Assembly (NCBI GenBank): GCA_009777515.1
Contig: WRLR01000025.1
Location: 1 to 43,337, forward strand
Direction of reading: 5' to 3'
DNA from: Oscillospiraceae bacterium
GTDB taxonomy: Bacteria > Bacillota > Clostridia > WRLR01
DNA: 43,337 bases
Made by a program: the position numbers and the translations under genes. Positions 34,576 through 42,238 of this stretch are shown here, piece by piece. The notes below the pieces were generated by a model. That model made no database searches and had not been told where the DNA came from. It saw only the letters and a list, made by a program, of their open reading frames with translations. How positions within the stretch are numbered: position 1 is the first letter of the stretch; each line of letters starts with the position of its first letter.

Positions 34576-34842
34576 ATTGTTACAGTTTTAGGCGATTGTA
34601 AGAGTCGCGGACGCACAATGTGCGTCCCTACATATGGGCAGCCAATTTTGCATATATACAAAATGTTGTAGGGGCGAACAGCGTTCGCCCGTTAATTACC
34701 GGCTTTTACAATCGCCTATATTGTTACAGTTTCATTGTTACAGTTTCAGTTTATTATTGCGTTATGGTTGCGGCTTTGTTTTTATGGTTGTGGCTTTGAC
34801 TCTATGGTTGCTATTTTGACTCTAAGGTTGTGGCTCTGATCC
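34576..34842. repeat. Two tandem arrays, one interrupted by the MITE
   Basis: ATTGTTACAGTTTY (14 bp) occurs at 34576-34589, 34720-34733 and 34734-34747, with the MITE inserted after the first copy. A 20-bp unit near TATGGTTGTGGCTTTGACTC occurs four times in direct succession at 34763-34842. This accounts for most of the 303-bp gap between the SDR and mannonate dehydratase-like genes; no gene is seen in it. Confidence 0.88.
34591..34716 (-). mobile_element. 126-bp MITE, copy 2, inverted relative to copy 1
   Basis: GGCGATTGTAA ... TTTTACAATCGCC termini with TA on both sides. The internal hairpins and the TTTTGCATATATACAAAA centre are the reverse complement of copy 1 at 30282-30408. It sits inside a 14-bp tandem array, so the empty site can be reconstructed. 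Confidence 0.85.
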
Positions 34843-34856
34843 CTGTCTGGCGCCGC

Positions 34857-35642
34857 TCATACATTGCGTAGCTTTAAGCCCCCGTCCACCAGAACGGTCG
34901 ACCCGGTCATATACCTGAACGCGTCCGAGACCAGACAGGCGACGGCGTCGCCCATGTCCTCCGGCTCGCCCACGCGCCCAAGCGGCAGATTCGGGCGGGC
35001 CTTTCCCTGGTTGCGTGGTCGGTTGGGGTTGTTGCGGCCGATGTTGGTGTGTATCGCGCCCGGCGCGAGTGAATTCACCCTGATGTTGAACGGCGCGAGA
35101 TCGACGGCCAGGCACTGCATCAGGACCTCCAGCGCCCCCTTGGTCGACGAATACGCCGCCTGCGGCGGCAGCGGGTACAGCGCGTTGACCGACGTGACAA
35201 TGACGATATTGCCGGACTTTTGCTCCTTCATGGCCTCTGCGGCCCGCTGGCAGCAAAATAACGTGCCTTTATAGTTAATGTCGAAAAAATAGTCCACGTC
35301 CGCCTCGGTTGTGTCCAGCGCGCGGATGGCCGAGCATACGCCGGCGTTGGCCACCAGGATGTCCAGCTTACCGCCGCTTTCGCGGTAGTAACCGTCAAAG
35401 AAGCTGTCGACGTCGCTTTTGCTGCTGATATCCACGCGGTGGCCCGTGCATCCGGGCTCAATCTCTTTAAGCTGGGCGACCGTCTCGTCAATTGTGGGCT
35501 GATCCCGCCCCAATATGGCGACATTCGCCCCCATGTTGGCCAGGGATATGGCGACCCCCTTGCCGATGCCGGAATTGCCGCCCGTGACAATGGCCCGCTT
35601 CCCTTCCAGCCCCAATACCCTTTTCACATAATCGAGATTCAC
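34857..35642 (-). CDS. Short-chain dehydrogenase/reductase (SDR)
   Basis: 261 residues from GTG 35642, chosen because AGGGAGGG lies about seven bases upstream; an in-frame ATG at 35672 lacks a ribosome site. Classical SDR marks: cofactor loop TGGNSGIGKG (about 18-27), NAG in LVANAGV, catalytic Tyr164 and Lys168 in AYSSTKGA, an upstream Ser in VTSVNA, and SLAPGAIHTN after the active site. In this locus it may be a fructuronate/mannonate or gluconate-type oxidoreductase acting with the UxuA-like protein, but SDR substrate cannot be read from sequence. Full length. Confidence 0.85.
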   Translation of the reverse strand: MNLDYVKRVLGLEGKRAIVTGGNSGIGKGVAISLANMGANVAILGRDQPTIDETVAQLKEIEPGCTGHRVDISSKSDVDSFFDGYYRESGGKLDILVANAGVCSAIRALDTTEADVDYFFDINYKGTLFCCQRAAEAMKEQKSGNIVIVTSVNALYPLPPQAAYSSTKGALEVLMQCLAVDLAPFNIRVNSLAPGAIHTNIGRNNPNRPRNQGKARPNLPLGRVGEPEDMGDAVACLVSDAFRYMTGSTVLVDGGLKLRNV

Positions 35643-35722
35643 TAAAGAACCCTCCCTAGCAAATTGCTTCATATGTTAATATACCATTTATACCGCAAAA
35701 AAACAAAAAAACAAAGACAAAA

Positions 35723-35771
35723 GGGGACGGTTCTCTTGTGTTATGAATCTCGACAAAAAAGAACCGTCCCC
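35723..35771. repeat. Palindromic unit between the toroid-protein and SDR genes
   Basis: GGGGACGGTTCT (35723-35734) pairs with AGAACCGTCCCC (35760-35771). The arms are separated by 25 bases and are followed by CTGTGTTCC on one side and CTTGTGTTA on the other. It has the look of a dispersed repeat and may also attenuate transcription within the operon. Confidence 0.65.
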
Positions 35772-35783
35772 CTGTGTTCCGTC

Positions 35784-37700
35784 TTATTCTACCATTTGGC
35801 GCGGCACGATGAGATTGGGGAAGTCGCCCCTCATGTTCGGCGCGCGGTATGTGGGCGTCTGCGAGAAGCGCCGCAGCTCAAGCTTCAGCTCCACGCCTTC
35901 GCCAGCCCCCAGCTCGACATTCAAGTGTTTGCTGTTCACCGGGATCGGCTTGCCGCTATCGCTGCCGCTTGCGGCATTGCCAGCACCGCCAGCGCCACCC
36001 GCACCCGCGCCTACGCCGCCAACACCGCCCGCCGCGCCCATCACCGTTGCGCTCACAATCTCGTGCTCGCCGAAGCAGCCGCCCTGCACCGTGAACGACG
36101 CGCCGTCCTTGCCCGCGTTGTGCAGCGCCAGCGTCACGCCGCCCGCGTTCACGTTGCGCACCAACGCGCCCACGTTCTTGGGCAGCCCAGGCCTGTCGCC
36201 GTGGAAATAACGCAGTTGCACATGCATGAGTCCGCCGTGGTAGATGTTGGTGGAGCCGCCCATCGTGAGCTGCACCAGCGCCTCGCAGATGACGGGGTTC
36301 TTGTCCTGCCAGTGGTGGATGTCCGCCGCCGGGACGTCGGTCTCGTCGTGGATGATCTCGTCTATCCTGCGCTCTACCGCCGCAAGGTTCGCGTTCAGCG
36401 TCTGCTCCGGGAACGCCGGGTTGTTGCCCGCCATATAGTAGTACCACGGGTGGATGTCCATGCGGTTGCCCTTGGAGAGGCGCTCGGGCACCTTGCCCCA
36501 TGTGTGCTGGTCCGGCAGGCGGCCGATGCGTTTCAGGTCGCCGTCGTCCATAGTCACCGACCACAGGTAAACGGGCCACTTCGTGTTTTCCCGGCGGAAC
36601 TCGGACCAGCCCTTGTCGAAATGGCGCGTCGGCACCAGCGGCTTGCCCTCGCTGTCCTCGATGCGCTTCTCGTACAGCATGTCCATCTGCGAGCGGGCCA
36701 GGTTGACCCACTTCATGTCGCCCGTCAGCAGCAGCGCGTTCAGCCCTGCGGTGATCAGCGGTTCCACCACAGTATTCGCGCCGTGCGGCCAGCGCCAGCC
36801 GTAATAACCGCCCCACCATTTGCCGTCCATGCACTCGCCGATTTCGCCGCTGGGCCCGATATTGTCGGGGATGACGCCGCCGTTGCGTGCCGTGCGCTCT
36901 TCCCACGCGCCCAGGTACTCGACAATCCAGTCGCGGTATTTTACGTCGCCCGTGTACATGAACGCATGTGCCATCATCGACGTCGCGTTCAGGTTGAGCG
37001 GTACGTCGCCTGTCGCCATACGCTTGTTCATCAGCCGCAGGATGTGGGCATAGGACTCCTCGCCCGTCCAGTTAGCCCTGCCCATGACGAACGGGTTGCC
37101 GGGGATGTCCTCGAACGGCGGCAGGTAGTAGTCTAGCTGCGCGCGGTGCGTCTCCCAGTCCTCGCCGCTGTGCGTGAAGCGCGGCCCGTAGCTGCCGTTG
37201 ATGGGGCTGCGTATCATTTTGAGCTTTTTGTCGTAGTTGGCGGCTTCGGCGTCCTCGCCATTATAGAATGAAGCGAAGCGTTCGGCGCGCGTGCGGAACT
37301 TTAGCGACAGCGGGTCGGCCAGACCCATATAATACAGGAACAGGCTGCCCTCGCCGTGGTGCATCCAGTCGTAGTATTTAAAGAACTCCCGGTACAGTTG
37401 GCCATACTCGGTCCACTGCCATGCCGCCGTGTCCCACTCCGAATGCGCCAAATCCAAAAGCCGCCCACCGGCGCCCATCGCGTACAGGAGCGGATAGTTC
37501 TGGAACGCCTCAAACGCGTCGTCCGCGCCGTCCATGCCCGGCCAGAACTCACGCCATACCAGCGTGCCGTCGTCGCGCACATATTTTTTACGGAAAATCT
37601 CGACAGCCTCCTCCATCCGGTCGATCAGCTTCCATTCGAGCGCCGCCCATTCGGGGGTCTCCTGGCGATAGCCTTTAATGCAAGGAATTGAATCGCTCAT
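35784..37700 (-). CDS. Uncharacterised protein, probable alpha-toroid carbohydrate-active enzyme
   Basis: 638 residues, no signal peptide, so cytoplasmic. The rich Trp/Tyr/His helical pattern (WREFWPGMDGADDAFEAF, LDLAHSEWDTAAWQWTEY, YYDWMHHGEGSLFLYYMGL, KWWGGYYGWRWPHGAN, NIYHGGLMHVQLRYF) suggests a six-hairpin (alpha/alpha)6 barrel like those in several glycoside hydrolases and polysaccharide lyases, with a C-terminal beta-sandwich. I cannot assign a family or catalytic residues. A Gly/Ala-rich insert (GAAGGVGGVGAGAG...) sits near residues 553-582 in the beta domain. The start ATG 37700 has GGGAG seven bases upstream. Inferred role: degradation of an imported oligosaccharide. Confidence 0.55.
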   Translation of the reverse strand: MSDSIPCIKGYRQETPEWAALEWKLIDRMEEAVEIFRKKYVRDDGTLVWREFWPGMDGADDAFEAFQNYPLLYAMGAGGRLLDLAHSEWDTAAWQWTEYGQLYREFFKYYDWMHHGEGSLFLYYMGLADPLSLKFRTRAERFASFYNGEDAEAANYDKKLKMIRSPINGSYGPRFTHSGEDWETHRAQLDYYLPPFEDIPGNPFVMGRANWTGEESYAHILRLMNKRMATGDVPLNLNATSMMAHAFMYTGDVKYRDWIVEYLGAWEERTARNGGVIPDNIGPSGEIGECMDGKWWGGYYGWRWPHGANTVVEPLITAGLNALLLTGDMKWVNLARSQMDMLYEKRIEDSEGKPLVPTRHFDKGWSEFRRENTKWPVYLWSVTMDDGDLKRIGRLPDQHTWGKVPERLSKGNRMDIHPWYYYMAGNNPAFPEQTLNANLAAVERRIDEIIHDETDVPAADIHHWQDKNPVICEALVQLTMGGSTNIYHGGLMHVQLRYFHGDRPGLPKNVGALVRNVNAGGVTLALHNAGKDGASFTVQGGCFGEHEIVSATVMGAAGGVGGVGAGAGGAGGAGNAASGSDSGKPIPVNSKHLNVELGAGEGVELKLELRRFSQTPTYRAPNMRGDFPNLIVPRQMVE

Positions 37701-37750
37701 GCTTTGCTCCCTTCAAATTATAACGCGGTTTAACGAGTTCGTAATCCTGT

Positions 37751-38731
37751 TCATAATAAATCGTCCTGTACGTACAGGTAGGGGTCTTCTGCTTGTAGCG
37801 CGTATATGCGCGCCCATTGCTCCGGGTATATGACCTCGCGCATGGCGGCGACGGTAGAGTCTATGTTGCTGTCGCGGCGGATGCCGTTGAGCGTCAGCGC
37901 AATATCCGGGTTAAACATCGAATACTGCAGCGACGCCTGCGCGATGTCCACGCCCATTTCGCGGCACAGGGCCTGCATCTTGGCCACGCTGCGCAGATTG
38001 CGCCTGCGGAAGCCGAACGCGGGGCGATCCGTACTGCCCAGGCCGTCCGGGCCGAGCGGGTCGGGGTGCTTGATTGTGCCGAAATGAAACACCGACGCGT
38101 TGATGAACGCCACGCCCCGCTGCTTCGCAACGCCAATCACATGCGCCGCCGAACGCTTTAACAGCGAGTAGTTGATGTAGCTGAGGACGGAGTCGACATG
38201 GCCGCTGAGTATGGCCAGCTCATGCGCGTTCAGCGAGCGCGTGCCCAGCCCGATGTAGTCGATCAGCCCCTTGCCCTGCTGTTCAAGCAAAAACGGTATA
38301 ACTTGCGGCTCGCAGCAGTCGAAGTGATCCGTGTCGTGGATCTGGAACAGGTCGATGTGATCGGTTTTCAGCCTCTCGAACGAGGCGTAAAAGTTGTCGC
38401 AGAACACGGAAAACGCGTCTTTACTTCGGCGGAACGGGTATTGCGATTTCGTGGCCAAAAAAATGGTCTTGCGGTCTATGCGCGATACGAATTCGCCGAC
38501 GGCCTGTTCGCTGTTGTTGTATGTCCTCGATGTGTCGAAGTAGCGCAGGCCCAAAGAATACAGGCGATCCATAAGTTTCAGATCGCCCGTCAATGTGTCG
38601 CGGTAGTCGTCGGCGTCGCCAAAATATGCGCACCCGACGCCCAACGGTATGCTGCGCCTTTCGAATTGCCAGTAAAAGTCTTTGATGCGCTCGACCATCG
38701 GTGGTTTGATCGGTGATATGTCTGTAGACAT
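37751..38731 (-). CDS. Aldo/keto reductase
   Basis: 326 residues with the AKR catalytic tetrad: Asp in RYFDTSRTY, Tyr in the same helix, Lys in FLATKSQYP and His in LFQIHDTDHFD. Later strands IDYIGLGTRS and FINASVFHFGTI fit the TIM barrel. It belongs with AKRs that oxidise sugars such as L-fucose, L-arabinose or galactose, so it may take the released monosaccharide to its lactone. The start ATG 38731 has AGGAG six bases upstream. It lies 50 bases before the alpha-toroid gene. Confidence 0.85.
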   Translation of the reverse strand: MSTDISPIKPPMVERIKDFYWQFERRSIPLGVGCAYFGDADDYRDTLTGDLKLMDRLYSLGLRYFDTSRTYNNSEQAVGEFVSRIDRKTIFLATKSQYPFRRSKDAFSVFCDNFYASFERLKTDHIDLFQIHDTDHFDCCEPQVIPFLLEQQGKGLIDYIGLGTRSLNAHELAILSGHVDSVLSYINYSLLKRSAAHVIGVAKQRGVAFINASVFHFGTIKHPDPLGPDGLGSTDRPAFGFRRRNLRSVAKMQALCREMGVDIAQASLQYSMFNPDIALTLNGIRRDSNIDSTVAAMREVIYPEQWARIYALQAEDPYLYVQDDLL

Positions 38732-38841
38732 ACAAGCTCCTAAATGAGTGTCATTGTCATTGTCGTTATAATGCTAATGCGCAAATATGAACGGGAACGC
38801 GTGCGACCGGGGACGTTTTCTCCAGCCACTCGCGCCCCATA

Positions 38842-38877
38842 GCATCTATTGCGTCTATTGCATTTATTGCATCGTTA
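38842..38877 (-). repeat. 9-bp tandem repeat at the stop codon of the solute-binding gene
   Basis: Four units: GCATCTATT, GCGTCTATT, GCATTTATT, GCATCGTTA (plus strand). On the coding strand they read ATG CAA TAA, ATG CAA TAG, ACG CAA TAG, so the stop is repeated in frame. The real stop is TAA at 38866-38864. Confidence 0.85.
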
Positions 38878-40954
38878 TGCCCATGTCCCGGAGCAAAATT
38901 TTGTTAGCCTGGAATATCGGCGTCTGGTCGTCCAGCAACTGCTGCACATTGAAGCTTTCATGCAGCAACTTGATTGCGGCGTTCCACTTATCCTCAAACT
39001 CGGCCTCGTCCTTTGCCACCAGCGCCAGCTTGAACGCTTCCTCCCAAACCGAACGCGTCTGGAACATCAAATTGACGTCTTCGAGGTGCGCGTAATCCGG
39101 CGCCCAGGACTGGAAGCCGGGGACCACCGGGATGTTCTGCGCGTACGGGCTGGTGAAGGGGAATTTCCCAAACGCCTGCTGCTGCGTCAACGGCTTCGTG
39201 TCGCGGTAGATATAGGCCGGGTTGTACAGACTGGAGCCCGACGCCGCGATGGCGAAGTTTGTGTTATTAGCTCTGTTGTACTGTAGCAGACCCTTGCACT
39301 CGCGCCAATCGATGGACGTGTCGCCCTCCACGATGGCTTTTTGCAGATTTTCGTCTGTGAACGTACGCAGCCCATCAGCGCCCACAGAGTAGAGCCCGGC
39401 GGACGCGGGGCCCCAAAATCTGACGTCGTCCCACTCTTCTGTAAACTGTACGTTTATCCAATACAGCCACTGCGTCAGCTTGGCCTCGTCCATGGTTCTC
39501 ATCGGTACCATGAACGTGCTACACGCGCCGGCCACCCGCAGTTGCTTCACCGTCGGATACTCCTCCCGGTTGGGGACCTGCGTAAAGAAAGGCACGTAGA
39601 GGAAGTCTTTGCCGGCTTTTTCCAACTCGCCGTTGAGCAGATCAAAGGTGCCGTAGCCCGCCATGTTGCCGCCCATTGTACAAATTATGCCATAGTTGCC
39701 GTTCAGGTATTTTTCGCGGTAGCGCTCTATTGTATGTACAATCGATTCCGGGTCGATGACGCCGTCGCGAATCATTTGGTTTTGGATGCTGGCAGCCTCT
39801 TTGAGCATGGGCGTGTCGAATCCAAACTCGAGCTTGTCCTCCTTCGAGTTGTAGACGGTCATGTACTCGTAGCCTTTGTAGCCCAACATCTCGCCGCCGA
39901 ACGCCGTCAGCGCCATCCAGTTGTCGCCCTGCACGTAGCCGAACGCGTACACTGGCCGGTTGTTTTCCATTATGTTCATGTCCCTGATGTCATAAAACAC
40001 CTTAATGTAATCCTCTGTGTTGGTGATGGGCAGCACGAACGCCTCCGGAATGGGCTTGTTGTCCTTTTCCACCATAGCCCAGGCTTCGTTAAAATCGACG
40101 GCGTCGGGGAACAGCATCTTTAGGATGTCGTCGCGGATGGCGAAGTAGTTCCCGCCCGGATTCCAGGACACGGTCTGCTGCGGATGGGCGTAGTATGTGA
40201 AGAAATCCTCCGGGTACAGCGACTTGTCCAGAAAATCCAGGTTGACGCCCGCCGGGATACCGTAAATCAGCCCGTCGCGGGTCACGACGTCCCAACTCGC
40301 GCTGGGGATCACAGCCCAAACGTTCGGCGCGTGCTGCTGTATGAATTCTTTTGTCATACCGTAGGCCTGCCTGGTCTCGACGCTGCGGTCGAAGCCCTCA
40401 AAGTTGTACGTGACGCCGAAGTCCGGCACCGTGCCGCCGGCTATCATGGTCTCCAGCCGCACCTGCGGCGACATGCCCGCGTTCCCGAAGCCCTCCTGCA
40501 CGTATGTCATCGTCTGCTCGCGCAGCCACTGGTCAGGGATGTTCTCGATGGGCGTCTGGATGGTCGGGATGTCCGCGTCGTTCATCCACCAATACGTGAA
40601 GCCCACTTCCTTATCCGGAATGAACCCGCCTTCCTCTACCGCCGCCGCTGCCGCCGTCGTAGTGGCCACCGCCTGCTGCGCGGTTGTGGTTGCCCCTGCC
40701 GCTGCCGCCGTCGTGGCCTGCTGCCCGCCGGCGTCAGCCGCCTCTTCGTCATCGTCGCCGTCCGCTTCCTCGTCGGTGGCATCGTCAGCCTCGGCTGCCG
40801 CTGCCGCCGTCGTTGCCGGGGCAGCGGTCGTCTGCTCGACCGGCGGCGTCTGCGGTGTCCCGCAAGCCGCCAGCAGCATCGCCGCGACCAGCAGCAGCGC
40901 CGTCAAAATAGTGAACAATGTCCCTCTTCTGTACGAATGTCTTCCCTTTTTCAT
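38864..40954 (-). CDS. Sugar ABC transporter solute-binding lipoprotein (LplA type)
   Basis: 696 residues from ATG 40954, with GAGGAGGA about nine bases upstream; a longer frame from 41008 has no ribosome site. The signal peptide ends in a clear lipobox LLAAC (Cys31). A long tether of Thr/Ala runs and an acidic stretch (DDATDEEADGDDDEE) follows to about residue 120. The binding domain then begins (FTYWWMNDADIPTIQTPIEN ... AGGTVPDFGVTYNFEGFDRS). It captures a sugar or oligosaccharide outside the membrane and delivers it to the two permeases encoded just upstream. The ATPase is not encoded here, so a shared MsmX-type ATPase is expected, as for other LplABC systems. Confidence 0.88.
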   Translation of the reverse strand: MKKGRHSYRRGTLFTILTALLLVAAMLLAACGTPQTPPVEQTTAAPATTAAAAAEADDATDEEADGDDDEEAADAGGQQATTAAAAGATTTAQQAVATTTAAAAAVEEGGFIPDKEVGFTYWWMNDADIPTIQTPIENIPDQWLREQTMTYVQEGFGNAGMSPQVRLETMIAGGTVPDFGVTYNFEGFDRSVETRQAYGMTKEFIQQHAPNVWAVIPSASWDVVTRDGLIYGIPAGVNLDFLDKSLYPEDFFTYYAHPQQTVSWNPGGNYFAIRDDILKMLFPDAVDFNEAWAMVEKDNKPIPEAFVLPITNTEDYIKVFYDIRDMNIMENNRPVYAFGYVQGDNWMALTAFGGEMLGYKGYEYMTVYNSKEDKLEFGFDTPMLKEAASIQNQMIRDGVIDPESIVHTIERYREKYLNGNYGIICTMGGNMAGYGTFDLLNGELEKAGKDFLYVPFFTQVPNREEYPTVKQLRVAGACSTFMVPMRTMDEAKLTQWLYWINVQFTEEWDDVRFWGPASAGLYSVGADGLRTFTDENLQKAIVEGDTSIDWRECKGLLQYNRANNTNFAIAASGSSLYNPAYIYRDTKPLTQQQAFGKFPFTSPYAQNIPVVPGFQSWAPDYAHLEDVNLMFQTRSVWEEAFKLALVAKDEAEFEDKWNAAIKLLHESFNVQQLLDDQTPIFQANKILLRDMGITMQ

Positions 40955-41017
40955 GATAGATCCTCCTCGATGTATTGTTGATTTTAGGTTCTCATATACG
41001 CTATACATAGTTCAACA

Positions 41018-41062
41018 CGGACGACCGAGGGAAACGTCCCCTGCGGGGACGGTCGTCCCTAC
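41018..41062. repeat. Short copy of the 23352-23446 inverted-repeat family, overlapping a stop codon
   Basis: CGGACGACCGAGGG at 41018-41031 and CGGTCGTCCCTAC ending at 41062 are the same blocks as in the 95-bp element. The inner arm CGTCCCC-TG-CGGGGACG replaces the rest. The TAG stop of the LplC-type permease (41061-41059) lies inside the GTAGGGACGAC end of the repeat. Confidence 0.75.
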
Positions 41063-42021
41063 TCTTTGATTGCGCCTATCATTATGCCTTTTACGAAATA
41101 TTTTTGCAAAAACGGGTACGTCACCACGATGGGCAGCGTCGAGACCATCAGCGTCGCCGCCTTTATCGACTCCGGTGTTATCGTCGGCGCGGTATCCTGC
41201 CCGGTCGCGAGCCCTTGCCTTGCCCGGTCTGCGGCAATCTGCATCATGACCTCGGATTCCTTTAGCAACCTGTACATCATAAACTGCAGGGTGTGCAGCG
41301 CCCTGGACTGCACAAATAGCAACGTGCTGGTCCAGTCGTTCCAATGGGATACCGACATCCACAGCGCAATTGTGGCGATGACCGGCGTGGACAGCGGGAC
41401 ATATATATAGAGCATTATCTGCACGCTGTTCGCGCCGTCCAGCATGAAGGATTCCTCCAGCGACTCGGGGATGGTCCGTAAAAATGTTCGGAATATGATC
41501 ATATTATAGAAACCGAACAGCCCCGGGAATATATAGACGAAAAAGTTGTTGATGAGCTTTAGCTCCCTGTACAGTATAAATGTCGGGATGAGGCCGCCGG
41601 ATATGAACATCGGTATGATGAGCATCGTAGTAAATATGCCTCGCCCCGGCAGCGAGCGCTTTGACAGGGCGTACGCCGCAGAGTATGTCACAATCAGGCT
41701 GAGCGCCGTGCCGCACAGCACGCGCATCACCGAGACCGCGAACGCGTTTGTGAACAGCTCATTGCCCAGCACCATTTCGTAATTTTCGATGGACAGCACC
41801 CTGGGGAATACGGTGATACCGCCCAGCGCGGTGTCGCTGGCCTTGTTGATCGAGATGACGAACTGGTTGACATATGGATAAAGGAAGACGACGCAAAGCA
41901 ATGACAACAGCGTCATGTTGAATATATTGAAAACATGCTCCGATACCGTCATCCTGCGGCCGCTATGTGATTTTGCCCTGTTGCCTTTCGTCCCAGACAC
42001 TTCCGTCGATACCTGCGCCAT
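41059..42021 (-). CDS. Carbohydrate ABC transporter permease, LplC/YtcP type
   Basis: 320 residues with about six membrane helices (for example MTLLSLLCVVFLYPYVNQF, TTMLIIPMFISGGLIPTFIL). The EAA loop that contacts the ATPase is ESLEESFMLDGANSVQIMLYIYVPLSTP (about 185-212). The C-terminal YPFLQKYFVKGIMIGAIKE is the standard end of the family. It pairs with the LplB-type permease transcribed just before it to form the membrane channel. Start ATG 42021 has GGGGGAA five bases upstream. Confidence 0.9.
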   Translation of the reverse strand: MAQVSTEVSGTKGNRAKSHSGRRMTVSEHVFNIFNMTLLSLLCVVFLYPYVNQFVISINKASDTALGGITVFPRVLSIENYEMVLGNELFTNAFAVSVMRVLCGTALSLIVTYSAAYALSKRSLPGRGIFTTMLIIPMFISGGLIPTFILYRELKLINNFFVYIFPGLFGFYNMIIFRTFLRTIPESLEESFMLDGANSVQIMLYIYVPLSTPVIATIALWMSVSHWNDWTSTLLFVQSRALHTLQFMMYRLLKESEVMMQIAADRARQGLATGQDTAPTITPESIKAATLMVSTLPIVVTYPFLQKYFVKGIMIGAIKE

Positions 42022-42102
42022 GACGTTCCCCCATATTTAAACGAACTGATGTTGCTAAGCCGCTCCCAAATTAAACCGAACTGCCGCCGTTAAGTCTCAC
42101 AC

Positions 42103-42238
42103 CGACTACCAGACGCCGATGCCACTAAGCTCCACGCCGTTTACCAAACACCGGCACTGTTTAACTGCGTGCTCCCCGACTACCAGACGCCGATGCCGCA
42201 ACTAAGCGGCGCACACCCGACTACCAGACGCCGATGCC
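42103..42238 (-). repeat. Three copies of the permease gene's 3' end
   Basis: The 21-base block CGACTACCAGACGCCGATGCC occurs at 42103-42123, 42177-42197 and 42218-42238. The last is the true end of the LplB-type gene (GIGVW-stop on the minus strand). The other two, and a weaker fourth near 42138-42165, lie downstream of the stop in the gap before the LplC-type gene. Flanking bases (AAGC, GCTTA) are also shared. Confidence 0.92.

Noticed and set aside
30282..34716. Composite transposon with cargo
   Set aside because: No transposase gene lies between or beside the two MITEs; only possible mobilisation in trans, so kept as a finding and not as a feature.
34822..35256. 144-codon minus-strand frame over the SDR gene
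   Set aside because: Overlaps the SDR in another frame; only the SDR frame has family motifs.
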